Origin: Proteles cristata cristata
Lineage: Eukaryota; Chordata; Mammalia; Carnivora; Hyaenidae
Assembly (NCBI GenBank): GCA_017311185.1
Contig: JAESUZ010001057.1
Coordinates: forward strand, 930,001-994,000
Direction of reading: 5' to 3'
Length of the DNA stretch: 64,000 bases
This document shows positions 10,560 through 21,206 of the stretch, piece after piece (position 1 is the stretch's first letter; each line of letters opens with the position of its first letter). Made by a program: the position numbers and the translations under genes. Below the pieces are notes generated by a model. That model did no database searches and was not told the DNA's origin. It saw only the letters and a list, made by a program, of their open reading frames with translations.

Positions 10560-11390
10560 GATTCACTGCCTTACTTTCACCCACCGCCTCTCAACTTGCA
10601 ACTCCCCTCGTTCAACTCGCTCGCTCACTACCCTTCTCAGTCCCCGCCTCGGCATTGGGCCTCGCTGATTGGCTGTTACCCGGTGACGTCCTCAGATCGC
10701 GACGCAGAACGTGGGGCCAGTGGGTCATGCGGCTGAGCAGCCGCGCGTGGCTCCCAATTCTCATACGAGGGTACTTCCACCTCTGGCGTCTCTGTGCTCC
10801 CATTACTTGGGGTGGTTGTAGGGGTCCGATGACGGAAGCATTCTCAGCCGGGGCCGAGGCAGCGACAGGGCTGAAGACTCCAGCTCAACAAAATGGAGAC
10901 GTTAGTGGCGACGCGAGTGGTGAGCGGCTCTCCGGAAGCCCGGAGCCGGTGGGTCCGGGAGTGGAGCCGGCCGTGGAGGACGGGAAGCAGACCCAAGCGA
11001 GCGAGGAGCAGGCCTTAGTCGCAGCTTCAGGCCCCGGCCAGCGTAGGAAGCGACGGGACGCCCCCAAGGAGCGCGTCGTGCCACCCCCGAAGAAGCGGCG
11101 GGCAGGGGTGAGCTTCGGCGATGACCATTTTGCAGAGACCAGCTACTACTTCGAGGGCGGCCTGCGGAAAGTGCGGCCCTATTACTTTGACTTCCAAACC
11201 TACTGCAAAGGCCGCTGGGTGGGCCACAGCTTGTTGCACGTCTTCAGCACCGAATTCCGAGCCCAACCCCTGGCCTACTACGAGGCCGCAGTCCGGGCGG
11301 GGCGCCTGCACCTAAATGAGCAGCCAGTACAGGACCTCAGCATTGTTCTCAAGGTGGAGTCCTGATGGGGCCGGCCGAAAGCGGGCGAGG
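10560..11390 (+). promoter_or_regulatory. RPUSD2: RPUSD2 CpG-island promoter
   Basis: The CpG-dense block begins about 170 bases before the start codon and runs through exon 1. It contains an NF-Y box (GATTGG, 10667-10672) and a CRE-like TGACGTC (10684-10690), 37-60 bases upstream of the ATG, so the 5' UTR is probably short. No TATA box is seen. Start sites are inferred, not observed. Confidence 0.65.
10727..11353 (+). CDS. RPUSD2: RPUSD2 coding exon 1
   Basis: Encodes residues 1-209, from MRLSS to DLSIVLK, and ends at CTCAAG|GTGGAG in phase 0. The first 34 residues are rich in Arg and large hydrophobics without acids. Residues 106-125 hold two basic clusters (RRKRR and KKRR). The highly conserved block starts at GVSFGDDHFAETSYYFEGG (about 127). 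GC content is high, as expected inside the CpG island. Confidence 0.93.
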
Positions 11391-14300
11391 AAAGGGGTCA
11401 GGGGTCATTTCAGAGTTAATAGGGTTTAGTTACTGGAGTAAAATCTAGGTAATCCTGAAGCATTTTCGCTTCACTTGGAACACTCTTTTAGTCCCCTTCT
11501 CGTCCCATCTCCGCAAAAGTAGCCTCTGTGCTTCAAAACTCAGCCCATTTATCCCTTCCATCCAGGCGGCTTCATTGTTTCCAAGGGACAGAAGTTGGAA
11601 TTTTCAAAGCTCCTTTTGTGCACTGTCTTGTGTCACTGGCACTGATCGCTATCTTGCATTATAGATCTCAGTACACTCAGTACAAATAGTGATAATAGAG
11701 CCTCTCATTTATGTCTCCTTACTGTGCTGGCACAGAGGTAAGCATTGTATGTACTTAACATAGAATTCTAATCACAGCCTTGTGGGGTAGGTATTGCTAC
11801 CTCATTTTACCTGTGAGGAAACAGAACTAAAGTGAACTTCAGAGAGGTAAGGCAACAGTGTCACCTCCAAAACCTGTGTTCTTAAAAGTACTACTTAAAT
11901 TATTTATGGTAGAAGGGTGCCTGGCTGGCTCAGTGGGTTAAGCCTCTGACTTTTTTTTTTGTACATTTATTTATTGTTGAGAGACAGTGTGAGCAAGGGA
12001 GGGTCAGAGAGAGAAGGAGACACAGAATCTGAAGCAGGCTCCAGGCTCCCCCTGATGGGGAGCTCGAACTCATGAACAGTGAGTTCTTGACCTAAACTGA
12101 AGTCAGAGGCTTTATCTACTGCACCACCCAGTCACCCCAAGCTTCTGACTCTTGGTTTTGGCTCAGGTCATGATCTCACAATTACTGAGTTGGAGCCCCA
12201 GTCAGGCTCTCTGCGACAGCACGGATTCTCTCCCTTTCTCTCTCTCCCTCTTCTCCCCCTTCAAAATAAATAAATAAATTTTAAAAAAAATTTTAAAAAG
12301 CATTTATCATAGAGCCTGATGTGGTAGAATTGTGAAATGTCAGGGATAGAAACTAGAATTGTATAGTTTAGTGCTTTGACCCTTTAAAAGTCCCTCACAG
12401 CCAAGAATTACCAGACACCCCCATCAGTAACGCTGATTCACCAGGTTGTGAGCGGAGACAAGACGATTTAAGCATTGGGAGAATAAGTGGTTTGAATCCC
12501 CTCTCCTATTGCTATTCTGAGAGGTATAGGTCTGGCCTAACTCTCATATTTTACTGGGAATGAGGAAACTGAGGCCCAGAGAAGTTAAGTGATGTACAAT
12601 GGGCCTGTGACAGTTCAAGTCTAGAGACTGGATGTCTGGACTTAGATCTTGGTGTTGTTTGTTCAAGGTCACAGTAAGTGATGATTTTATGAAGGTTTTT
12701 CACCTCCGTTTTAGAAAGCTTTACCTTTAATTTTTTTTAAAGACTTTACCTTTTAAATACAACTATTGTAGAGAAAATACAAATGAGCAAAACCAAAAAA
12801 AAATCCATAATACCACCACCCAGAAATATCACCAGAGCATTTTTATGTATATCTTTCTAGTACTTTCTCAGTGCCTACCATCTGCCTGTGTGTCTATCTG
12901 TACTTTTGCAAAATAAGGATACACTATGCACACTGCGTTTTCTGGTTAAGGATGTGCTGTGACCATTGTGTATCAGTAAGGAACAGGAAGCTGTGTGGGA
13001 AGTTGACCACAGGTTGCTGGCCTCTGGGCTGATGATTTGCCTTTGTCATTGGCAGGACAATGACTTCTTGCGAAACAGAGTGCACAGGCATGAGCCACCA
13101 GTCACAGCAGATCCTGTCCGCCTGCTAGCTGAGAACGAGGATGTGGTGGTTGTAGACAAGCCTTCTTCCATTCCCGTCCATCCTTGTGGCCGCTTCCGAC
13201 ACAATAGTGTCATCTTCATCCTGGGCAAGGAGCACCAGCTCAAGGAGCTACATCCACTGCATCGGCTTGACCGCCTTACCTCAGGTGTCCTAATGTTTGC
13301 CAAGACAGCAGCTGTCTCAGAGAGAATTCATGAGCAGGTTCGGGACCGACAGGTGAGCTGGGCTTTTGTCTTCTGCATCCACTTCCTGGACTCATGGATC
13401 CTTTGTATCAAAAGTATGTCACTGAGTTCTGTTGAAGTGGCCGTTCATGTTATCTGGCCAATCTTCTCATCTTCAGGAAGGTCAACACTGAAAATGCCAA
13501 AGACAGGTTATTATCTTTTATGTTTCAAAAGATCTTTCGAGATGGCATATATACTGCCTTTCTTGGTAGCTTGCCCTTTTTAAGTTTTAAAGTGCTGACA
13601 AGCTGACCAAGGTGTTTTTTGGTTTTGTTTGTTTTTTTATGACTACGATTTTTAAGATGAGGAGTGCCTACTTGGTAGAAAAATTCTGGATGAAGTTGGA
13701 AGAAGCTTGAGAAGAGTTAAATGGTACTGACTGTAGTCTTGAGGCTTGTAATTTTGGATCTGATTGTGAGTGTTTACTGAGTACCAGGCTCAGTACCAAG
13801 TACGTTAGAGTCTAACTCACTGAATCCTTGTTAATGGTCCTGTGAGATAAATGCTTGTTTTAAAATAGCTTGTATATTTATTTATTTGGGAGGGGGGGGG
13901 AGAAAGAATCCCAAACAGGCCCCCTGTTGTCATCACAGAGCCTGACACAGGATTCAAATTTAGACCTTGAGAGCATGACCTGAGAGGCAGACGCTTAATT
14001 GACAAGAGCCACCCAAGCGCCACAAATGCTTTTCTAATCATATGTTTTCTAGACAAATTAATGGGATTTAAAGAGGTTAACTAACATACCTAGAATCATG
14101 GAACTGGCAAATGGTGGAGCGTTATGCTGAGTTTCTCCTTCTTTCCTTCTATGTAGCTGGAGAAAGAGTACGTGTGCCGGGTGCATGGGGAGTTCCCCAC
14201 TGAGGAAGTGACCTGCAAAGAACCCATCTTGGTGGTATCTTACAAGGTAGGGGTGTGCCGTGTAGATACTCGGGGCAAGCCCTGTGAGACAGTGTTCCAG

Positions 14301-14891
14301 AGACTGAGCTACAATGGCCACTCCAGTGTGGTGCAGTGCCGTCCACTCACAGGCCGCACTCACCAGATCCGAGTCCACCTCCAGTTCCTGGGCCACCCCA
14401 TTCTCAATGACCCCATCTACAACTCTGTTGCCTGGGGTCCTTCCCGGGGCCGGGGCGGCCACATTCCCAAAACAGATGAGGAACTGCTTCGGGACCTTGT
14501 GGCAGAGCACCAGGCCAAACAGAGCCCGGATGTGCTAGATATCTGTGAGGGCGATCTGTCCCCGGGACTCATAGGCTCTACAGCTCCCTCCTCAGTGTTG
14601 GGTAAGGACCACCTAGAAAAGTTGGCTACATCTGCCCAGAAGATGGATGGAGCAGTTGAGGCAGCCCCTCAGGATCTGGACACAATAGCCTTGGCACCAG
14701 AGAAGGCAGCCGAAACAGATGCTGTGAATCAAGAGATAGACCCTCTCTGTGCAGAGTGCCGGCTGGTGCGACAGGACCCCTTGCCCCAGGACCTTGTGAT
14801 GTTCCTGCATGCTCTGCGTTATAAAGGACCCGGGTTTGAGTACTTTTCACCCATGCCTGCCTGGGCACAGGATGACTGGCAAGAAGACTGA
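10727..14891 (+). CDS. RPUSD2: RPUSD2, RluA-family RNA pseudouridine synthase (complete, 3 coding exons)
   Basis: RPUSD2 belongs to the RluA family, which isomerises uridine to pseudouridine in RNA. The coding parts 10727-11353, 13056-13352 and 14157-14891 join in phase 0 at both introns to give 552 residues (human about 545). Domains: a basic, hydrophobic N-terminus (1-34); a low-complexity acidic linker; an NLS-like basic cluster (about 106-125); an S4-like region (about 180-225); and the synthase domain, with HRLDRLTSG around the catalytic Asp281 and TGRTHQIR at 373-380. The C-terminus ends in a conserved DPLPQDLVMFLHALRYKGPGFEYFSPMP-type segment. The start ATG was chosen because it aligns with the human start; a second in-frame Met at residue 35 is also conserved. 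The frame is open for about 90 codons upstream, but that overlaps the promoter. Specific RNA targets cannot be read from sequence. Confidence 0.95.
11700..11890 (+). mobile_element. MIR element in RPUSD2 intron 1
   Basis: MIR order is visible: CTTACTGTGCTGGCACAGAG, CTTGTGGGGTAGGTATTGC, TGAGGAAACAGAACTAAAG, GAGAGGTAAGG. Confidence 0.75.
11915..12295 (+). mobile_element. Can-SINE split by an antisense Can-SINE
   Basis: The plus copy (11915-11955 and 12139-12295) is interrupted by a minus copy (about 11956-12138). AAGCCTCTGACT and AAGCTTCTGACT flank the inner element as its target duplication. Confidence 0.85.
12540..12700 (+). mobile_element. MIR fragment
   Basis: Contains GAGGAAACTGAGGCCCAGAG and GAAGTTAAGTGATG, the MIR core. 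Confidence 0.7.
12745..12960 (+). mobile_element. Ancient LINE-like fragment
   Basis: ATAATACCACCACCCAGAAA with a following 'TATATCTTTCTAGT' resembles a common ancient mammalian LINE segment; the family is not certain. Confidence 0.4.
13056..13352 (+). CDS. RPUSD2: RPUSD2 coding exon 2 (catalytic Asp)
   Basis: The acceptor is a TTGGCAG just before GACAATGAC and the donor is CGACAG|GTGAGC. The exon has 99 codons, phase 0 at both ends, and encodes residues 210-308. It carries NEDVVVVDKPSSIPVHPCGR and the catalytic motif HRLDRLTSG with Asp281. Being a multiple of three, it could be skipped in frame, but that would delete the active site. Confidence 0.95.
13600..13856. other. RPUSD2 intron 2, unique part
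   Basis: Nothing beyond intronic sequence is seen between exon 2 and the SINE at 13857. Confidence 0.5.
13857..14022 (-). mobile_element. Can-SINE in RPUSD2 intron 2
   Basis: Diverged antisense copy with a G run replacing part of the GA body. Flanks AAATGCTTGTTTT / AAATGCTTTTCT support it. Confidence 0.75.
14157..14891 (+). CDS. RPUSD2: RPUSD2 coding exon 3 (terminal)
   Basis: The acceptor is TCTATGTAG just before CTGGAGAAAGAG, and the stop is TGA at 14889-14891. Encodes residues 309-552 (LEKEYVCR to DDWQED), including TGRTHQIRVHLQFLGHPILNDPIY of the synthase core. A variable acidic stretch (about 425-500) precedes the conserved C-terminus, which contains a CAEC motif of unknown role. Confidence 0.95.
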   Translation: MEKEYVCRVHGEFPTEEVTCKEPILVVSYKVGVCRVDTRGKPCETVFQRLSYNGHSSVVQCRPLTGRTHQIRVHLQFLGHPILNDPIYNSVAWGPSRGRGGHIPKTDEELLRDLVAEHQAKQSPDVLDICEGDLSPGLIGSTAPSSVLGKDHLEKLATSAQKMDGAVEAAPQDLDTIALAPEKAAETDAVNQEIDPLCAECRLVRQDPLPQDLVMFLHALRYKGPGFEYFSPMPAWAQDDWQED

Positions 14892-15110
14892 AGGCTGTGG
14901 CCGAGGGACTGCTTCTTGAACTAGAAGAATGGGCCATGGAGTAGGAACTGATCTCATGGGCTGGTACTCAGGGTTTCTACAGGAGTGAGGTTGGGCTTAT
15001 AAAGGATCTGCTTATATTTGCTACCTCCTTCTGTCCTCTTCCTCTAGCTATAGTTAGGGAGCTTGTTAGTTTGTAAATACATCCCTTTTTCTAACACCTT
15101 GTGTGTCTTG
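14892..15110 (+). other. RPUSD2: RPUSD2 3' UTR and likely poly(A) region
   Basis: This is unique sequence after the stop. No canonical AATAAA was found. A variant hexamer AATACA near 15075, followed by a GT-rich stretch (TTGTGTGTCTTGG), is the best cleavage candidate. A poly-T block at about 15112 then starts an antisense L1. The assignment of the signal is tentative. Confidence 0.45.
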
Positions 15111-15111
15111 G

Positions 15112-16125
15112 TTTTTTTTTTTTTTTTAATGTAAAAATCATGTACAATTAACTAACTGTCTTAAGATAGGCAGTTTGGTGCATTAAGATAGACATTTGGT
15201 ACATTCACAAGGTTGTACAACCATCACCTCTTACCTAATTTCAAAATATTTCCCCTACCAAGAGGAAACTCCTACCTATTAAACAGTCACTCTGCACTTG
15301 CCCTTCCTCACAGCTCTGGTCACTATTAATTAATCTGCTTTCTGTATGTCTGGGTTTGCCTATTCTGGACTTTTCATAGAAATTGAATCCTACAATATAT
15401 GACCTTTGATGTTTGCGTTCTTTTGCTTAGCATACTGTTTTTAAGATTTGTCCAATTTACAGCATGTATCAGTACCTCATTCCTTTTTTATGGCTGAATA
15501 ATATTCTCTTGTATGGATATACCACAGCTGTGTATCCATTCATCAGTTGATGGACATTTGGGTTGTTTCCGCCTTCTGGCTATTGTGAATAGTGCTGTTA
15601 TGAACATTCATATTTATTTAAGTAATCACTACACCCAAGGTGAGGCTTGAACTCAGAACCCTGAGATCCAGCCAGGCTCTCCTCTGTGTTTAACTTTTTG
15701 AGGAATCCCCAAACTTTTTCCCATAGCAACTGAGCCATCTTACATTCCCACTGGCAGTATACAAGGGTTTCAATTTCTCCCCATCTTCACCAATATTTGT
15801 TATTTTCTATTGTTTTGATTGTGGTGTGTTTGTGGGAGTGAAGTGTTCTTGCATTGTGGTTTTGATTTGCATTTCCCTATTGAGCATCTCTGAGCATCTT
15901 TCCATGTGCTTCCTGGCCATTTATATATCTTTGGAGAAAAAGTCTATTTAAGTCTTATGCCCCTTTTTAATTTGGGTTGTTTGTCTTTTGTTGAGTTCTA
16001 AGAGTTCTTCATGTATTCTGCATACAATACCCTTATCAGATAAATGATTTGCAAGTATTTTCTCCCATTCTGTAGGTTGTCTGTGCATTTTATTGATAGT
16101 GTCCTTTGATTCACAAGTTTTAATT
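15112..16125 (-). mobile_element. Old L1 3' UTR and ORF2 end (antisense)
   Basis: The antisense pattern is clear: ACAACCATCACC, CTATTCTGGACTTTTCATA, TTTATGGCTGAATAATATTC, GTTGATGGACATTTGGGTTG, then ORF2-derived GCATTTCCCTATTGA and CCCTTATCAGATAAATGATT. A short tRNA-SINE remnant sits at about 15615-15695. It is heavily decayed and non-coding. Confidence 0.85.
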
Positions 16126-16720
16126 TTTTATTGCAGTAAGACAATAAGAGCACTTAATATGAGATCTACCCCTTAACAAATTCTTTCTGTGTACAGTACA
16201 GTATTGATAACTATAGTCACAATGTGGTACAGCAGATCTCTAGAACTTAATCATCTCATATAACAACTTTTTTTTTTTTCAAATTTTTATTTAAATTCTA
16301 GTTAGCTAGAGCACCTGGGTGGCTCAGTGTCCAGTTTCAGCTCAGGTCATGATCTCACGCTTGGTGGGTTTGAGCCCCGCGTTGGGCTCTGTGCTGACAA
16401 CTCAGAGCCTGGATTCTTTGCCTCCCTCTCTCTCTGCCCCTCCCTTACTCACTCTCTGTCTCTCTTTCTCTCAAAAATAAAAAAAAAACATTAAAAAATA
16501 TTTTTAAATAAATTCTAGTTAACATTCAGTGCAATATTGGTTTCAGAAGTAGAATTCAGTGATTCATCACTTACGTACAACACTCAGTGTTCATCACAAG
16601 TGCCCTCTTTTATACCCATCACCCATCTAGATAACTGAAAAGTTTACACCCATTGAATAGCAGTTTCCTATCTTCCCCTGCCCCCTACTCTATGCTTCTG
16701 TGTATTTGACTATTTTAGAT
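16126..16720 (-). mobile_element. Old L1 fragment with nested younger L1 and SINE
   Basis: Outer L1 pieces at about 16126-16270 (GTACAGTACAGTATTGATAA) and 16627-16720. Between them lies a younger antisense L1 3' end (16272-16306 and 16500-16626, GTGCAATATTGGTTTCAG), itself split by the SINE at 16308-16499. Confidence 0.75.
16308..16499 (+). mobile_element. Can-SINE, innermost of the nest
   Basis: Plus copy flanked by AAATTCTAGTTAGC / AAATTCTAGTTAAC. Confidence 0.87.
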
Positions 16721-17320
16721 ACCTAGAAAATACACACACACACAAACTTGTTTTCCTTTACTTACTATACAAAGAATATGCTGTGCTTCAAATTTGTGGG
16801 GAGTTTTCCCACATGAAGCAATTCTTCTACACCAACTAAGTATCCTGTAATTTAATTCAATTTTGACAGTCTGCCTGGAGACAGCATCAGATCTCACAGG
16901 TTAAGGACTCATCTCACTAGACTGCCCCCACTTCAGATGCCAATTGCAGGTCCAAGTTACCACCTGTGCGCCTGACCAACCATAAATCAGAGGATTCTTG
17001 GGTTCAATTATTTACTAGAATGGCTCACAGAACTTAAGAACAGTTTACTAGATTATTTACTACTTACTAGATTATTGGTTTATTACAAAGGATAGTAAAG
17101 GATATGAATGAACAGCCAGATGAAGAGTCACATAGGGCAAATTCTTGAAGGGTCCTGAGCACTGGGGCTTCTGACCCTGTAGAGTTTACAGTGTGCCATC
17201 CCCTGGCATGTGAGTGCCTTCTTGTTCACCAACCCAGGAGCTCTCCAAACCTAGTCATTTAGGATTTTTTGGATGTTTCATCACTTAGGCACTATTGATT
17301 AAGTTGTTGGCCATTGGGTT
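16721..17320. other. Intergenic stretch without recognised genes
   Basis: Contains a short CA run at about 16732-16745 and tandem-like TTTACTAGATTATTTACTAC near 17044-17075. No coding or RNA signal is seen. Confidence 0.45.
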
Positions 17321-17321
17321 T

Positions 17322-17512
17322 GATTTTTTTTTTTAATGCTTATTTATTTAGACAGAGTATGCATGCACATGAGCAAGGGTGGAGCAGAGAGAGAGGGAGA
17401 GACAGAATCCCTGCACTGCCACTGCAAGCTCAACTCAGGGCTCAGTCTCAGGAACCACAGGATCACACCTGAGTGGAAGTCAGACTCAACTGCCTGAGCC
17501 ACCCAGATGCCG
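17322..17512 (-). mobile_element. Can-SINE
   Basis: Antisense copy within L1-derived DNA; poly-T start and CCACCCAGATGCCG end. Confidence 0.82.
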
Positions 17513-17666
17513 TTGGTAGGAAGTTTTGAAATCAGGACCAGTGAGTCTTCCAACTTTTTCAAGACTGTTTTGGCTATTCAAGTCTCTAGTGATTTCTTAC
17601 GAATTTTAAGATAAACTTTTCTATTCCTGCAACAAGGCTCGTGGGATTTTAAAAATCAAATTTTGG

Positions 17667-17930
17667 GGGGTGCCTGGGTAGCTCAGTCGGTTAAGTGTCC
17701 AACTTTGGCTCAGGTCATGATCTCACGGTTCACGAGTTCAAGTCCCACATCCAACTCTATGCTGTCAGCATGGGGAGGGGCAGAGAGAGAGGGAGACACG
17801 GAAACTGATACAGGCTCCAGGCTCTGAGCTGCCAGCACAGAACCCACGCGGGGCTCGAACCCGTGAACCACAAGATCATGACCTGAGCCGAAGTCAGATG
17901 CTTAACCGACTGAGCTACTCAGGCACGCCT
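17667..17930. mobile_element. Head-to-head inverted SINE pair lacking both tails
   Basis: A plus SINE head (17667-17769) is joined directly to a minus SINE body and head (about 17771-17930). Neither copy keeps its CT-rich tail or poly-A at the junction. The two heads form an inverted repeat with arms of about 100 bases. Confidence 0.8.
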
Positions 17931-17984
17931 TATCCTGCAACTTTGCTGAATTTATTAGCTTAACAGTTTTGCGGTGGATTCTTT

Positions 17985-18181
17985 TTTTGAAAAAAAAAAT
18001 TTTTAATGTTTGTTTATTTTTGAGAGACTGAGAGTAAGAGCAGGGGAGGGGCAGAGAGAGAAGGAGATACAGAATTTGAAGGAGGCTGTCAAGTCCAACA
18101 TGGGGCTTGAACTCATGGACCATGAGATTATGACCTGAGCCAAAGTCGGACACTTAACCGACTGAACCACCCAGGTGCCCC
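17985..18181 (-). mobile_element. Can-SINE inside L1 ORF2 remnant
   Basis: Antisense copy; GTGGATTCTT on each side (about 17967 and 18186) is consistent with its target duplication. Confidence 0.85.
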
Positions 18182-18490
18182 TGTGTGTGGATTCTTAAAT
18201 TGTGTGTGGGGTGTATTTTTTTTCAGGTCATCTGGGACTAGAGATAATTTTACTGCTTCCTTTTCCAATTGGATGCCTTTTATTTCTTTTTCTGTCTAAT
18301 TGCTCTGGATATCTCATTGTGATTCCAGTACAATGTTGAATAGAAGTAGCAGAGCGCAAGTGGGCATTTTTGTCTCCTTCATGGCCTAGGGGATGCTTTT
18401 CAGTCTTTGACTATTACATGATGTTAGCTGTGGGCTTTTCATAAATTCCCTTTACCATATTCAGGATGTTCTTATTGCTTGTTTCTTGCC

Positions 18491-19640
18491 CTGCACTTCT
18501 ACCTGTCAGCCATTTGACTTCTGTTCAGGTAGATGTTTTCTCCTTTCTTTTCCTTTTATTACTTTTCTGTCATGTATTTCCTATTTCTTTGGAGTACCCC
18601 TGAATTTTTGTTTTCAGACTTCTTCAGTGTGAATGAGACAGTCTCATCTATAGCCTTTGATCAGCACACACTAAGCAGTGGTGGTGTGGGTGGGGAAAAA
18701 CAAATGAGTTTATATTCTTTTAGTACTCCATACTGGTCGGTCCCCCGTTCTATGCCAAACATTATTTAATGCTGGGATACAAAATGAATAGCCCTGCCCT
18801 GGCAGAGTACACATGATGAGATGAGCAAAATACAAAGGGAACCAGTGGAAATATGGTATAATTCCGGCTGGAAGTGCCAGCACAGTTTCCCCAGAGGGAG
18901 AAAACATTGAACAATGAGTCAGAATTTGCCCAGTAGAGACATAAGAGAAGGATTGCAGGTGGAGGGGCAATGTGAGAGAAGGCAGGCAAATTCCAGAAGT
19001 AGAGAATTAGAGGAAACATCCAAGGAGAAAGGCTTTGAGGACATTTGGCCCTCTGGCCCCAGTGTATGTGTGGCTCACTGTCACTAACTATTGAAGTTTT
19101 TGCATGGCTTGTATATTAACAAGGGACTCTGAACAATAAGGTATAGGAACAGCCTGGGTGAGACAAGATTTTCATGGATCTGAGTATCTGCTCAACTTGT
19201 GAAAACCCTGTGTCTCTTCATGAGTCAGCCAATTCCTTTTATCACTGAGACCCTCCTTAACTCAGGAGCTCTGGTTTCCTAGGACTGGCAATAATCAAAT
19301 GCCTGAGAAAACTCATTGCGCAGATATCTGAGTGCCAACTGTGTTCTAGGTTTATACTGGGCTCTTTGTATATAATGATAAATAAGATAGATGTGGTCCC
19401 TGCTCTTAGGGAGAATATAGTCTGCAGTGTACAGCCCACTGTGGGGAAGACAAGTAAACAGTTAACATACAGTGGGGTAAATGTGCTCTTTGGTGGGAGG
19501 AGGAAGGAGGCAGAAGCTATCTTCATACCTTGTCTGTTGCCTTCTGAGGTTCTGAATGGTAGCATTTTCCATCTTGGCTCTTTAGTTCTGTAGTCTTTCC
19601 CCCTCTAGTCCTCTTTATCTTATTCTCATTCTTTTAGTCA
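18491..19640. other. Intergenic DNA with two L2 remnants
   Basis: Antisense L2 remnants at about 18720-18990 (CCAAACATTATTTAATGCTGGGATAC) and 19320-19540 (TGTGTTCTAGG, GTGGTCCCTGCTCTTAGGG). Otherwise nothing is recognised. Confidence 0.5.
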
Positions 19641-19652
19641 GCTTCAAAGGTG

Positions 19653-19874
19653 TTTTTTCTTTTTTTTTTTTTTTTGGTTTTTAATTTTTTGAGAGAGACA
19701 GAGTATGGGCAGGGAAAGGGCAGAGAGAGAGAGACACACACACAGAATTTGAAGCAGGCTCCAGGCTCCAAGCTGTCAGCACAGAACCTGACGCAGAGCT
19801 CAAACCCACAAACTGTGAGATCATGACCTAAGCCGAAGTCAGACCCTTAACTGACTGAGCCACCCAGGCACCCC
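19653..19874 (-). mobile_element. Can-SINE
   Basis: Antisense full copy, flanked by AGCTTCAAAGGTG / AGCCTCAAAGGTT. Confidence 0.87.
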
Positions 19875-19999
19875 AGCCTCAAAGGTTTCTGATGTAAGGA
19901 CATATGGAATGGTCTTGCGAAGGTCCCTGAATCTCTTGAAATTGTATGCAAAATTTTGTGTATGTGTATATTTTCCTGTTTATTTCAACAGATCCTTCA

Positions 20000-20450
20000 T
20001 ATCCTCATTGTCTAATCCTAGGCATATATGCTATTTAAATTAATTAAAATGAAATAAAATGTAATATGCACTAGCCACTGCACTAGCCACATATCTAGTA
20101 TTTAAAGCAACTTGGTCTAGGGGTGCCTGGGTGGCTCAGTCGGTTAAGCGTCTGACTTCGGCTCAGGTCATGACCTCACGATTCGTGGGTTCAGGCCCTG
20201 CATTGGGCTCTGTGCTGACAGCTAGCTCAGAGCCTGGAGCCTATTTCAGATTCTGTATATCTCTCTCTCTTTCTGACCCACCCCTGCTCACGTTCGCACG
20301 CTCTCTCTCTCTCAGAAACAAATAAAAAAAAAAAATTAAAAAATTAAAAAAAAATAAAGCCACTTGGTCTAGTGACTACCATATTGGACAGCACAGATAT
20401 AGAACATTTCCATTATTACACAAGGTTCTATTGAACAGCATTGCTTCAAA
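20000..20450. mobile_element. hAT-type DNA transposon remnant with SINE
   Basis: CACTAGCCACATATCTAGTA and, after the SINE, ACCATATTGGACAGCACAG and TTCTATTGAACAGCATTGC match the 3' half of the same hAT family as at 7640. Confidence 0.6.
20121..20355 (+). mobile_element. Can-SINE ('GCTAGCTC' subfamily)
   Basis: Has the duplicated AGCTAGCTCAGAGCC. Target duplication AAAGCAACTTGGTCTAG / AAAGCCACTTGGTCTAG lies within the hAT remnant. Confidence 0.9.
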
Positions 20451-20799
20451 GAGCCTTTATTGTAAATAAGAGTTCCTAACTACAGTGATTCTACTGCAGA
20501 TACTTAAAAAACAGAGGTTATGTGTGTGTCCATGCACATGCATTCATGCATCTTGCATATTGTAGTAATTGGTTTCTGTGTCAGTCATATGCTGGACTAG
20601 GTGCTAGAATATATAGAACCTGTGAAAAAGGTATTTCCCTAAGGAAGCTCAGGTTGAATACAGTTGATCTTTCCTATAGTTTTTCCCCCTTGTAAAATGA
20701 TATCCTTTTAGATGCAACTCTTCCTACCCATGATCCTGTGCCTATGCTTTAATAAAATCACCTTTTTGTACTGGAAAAAAAAAGATACCCTTCTAATTG

Positions 20800-20985
20800 T
20801 TTTTTTACATTTTTTTAAAGTTTATTTTTGAGAGAGAAAGAGCCAGGGAGGGGCAGAGAAACAGGGGGATAGAGGATCCAAAATGAGCTCCACCCTGACA
20901 ACAGAGAGCCCAATACAGGGCTCAAACTCATGAACCCTGTAAGCTGAAGTTGAATGCTTAACCAACTGAGCTACTCAGGTGCCTC
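20800..20985 (-). mobile_element. Can-SINE
   Basis: Antisense diverged copy ending CTGAGCTACTCAGGTGCC. Confidence 0.82.
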
Positions 20986-20987
20986 CT

Positions 20988-21172
20988 TTTAATTTTTTTT
21001 ATTTTTCTTAGAGAATGTGAGTAGGGGAAAGGGGCATAGAGAATCTGAAGCATGCTCCATGCTCAGTGTGAAGCCCAATGCAGGGCTCCCACCCGCGACC
21101 CTGGGATCATGACCAGAGCCAAAATCAGAAGTCTGAAGTTCAGCTAACTGAATGAGCCACACAGGCTCCCCA
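20988..21172 (-). mobile_element. Older Can-SINE
   Basis: Antisense copy directly following the previous one; ends GAGCCACACAGGCTCCCC. Confidence 0.78.
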
Positions 21173-21206
21173 TAATATCCTTTTTAGAAATTTAATTCTT
21201 GAGGTG

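Larger units (their letters stand above)
17513..18490 (-). mobile_element. L1 ORF2 (reverse transcriptase region) fragment, antisense
   Basis: The order GTTTTGAAATCAGGA, CCTGCAACTTTGCTGAATTT, GATAATTTTACTGCTTCCTT, GGATGCCTTTTATTTCTTTT, AGTACAATGTTGAATAGAAG is the antisense of mammalian L1 ORF2. Two SINE structures (17667-17930 and 17985-18181) interrupt it, and many stops are present. Confidence 0.82.

Noticed and set aside
10457..10726. Open frame continuing 90 codons upstream of the RPUSD2 start
   Set aside because: It covers the promoter with CCAAT and CRE-like sites, and homology to human begins at the ATG at 10727.
13353..13583. Extension of the RPUSD2 exon 2 frame
   Set aside because: It is read-through past a strong donor (CAG|GTGAGC) into intron 2; the human protein continues with exon 3 sequence.
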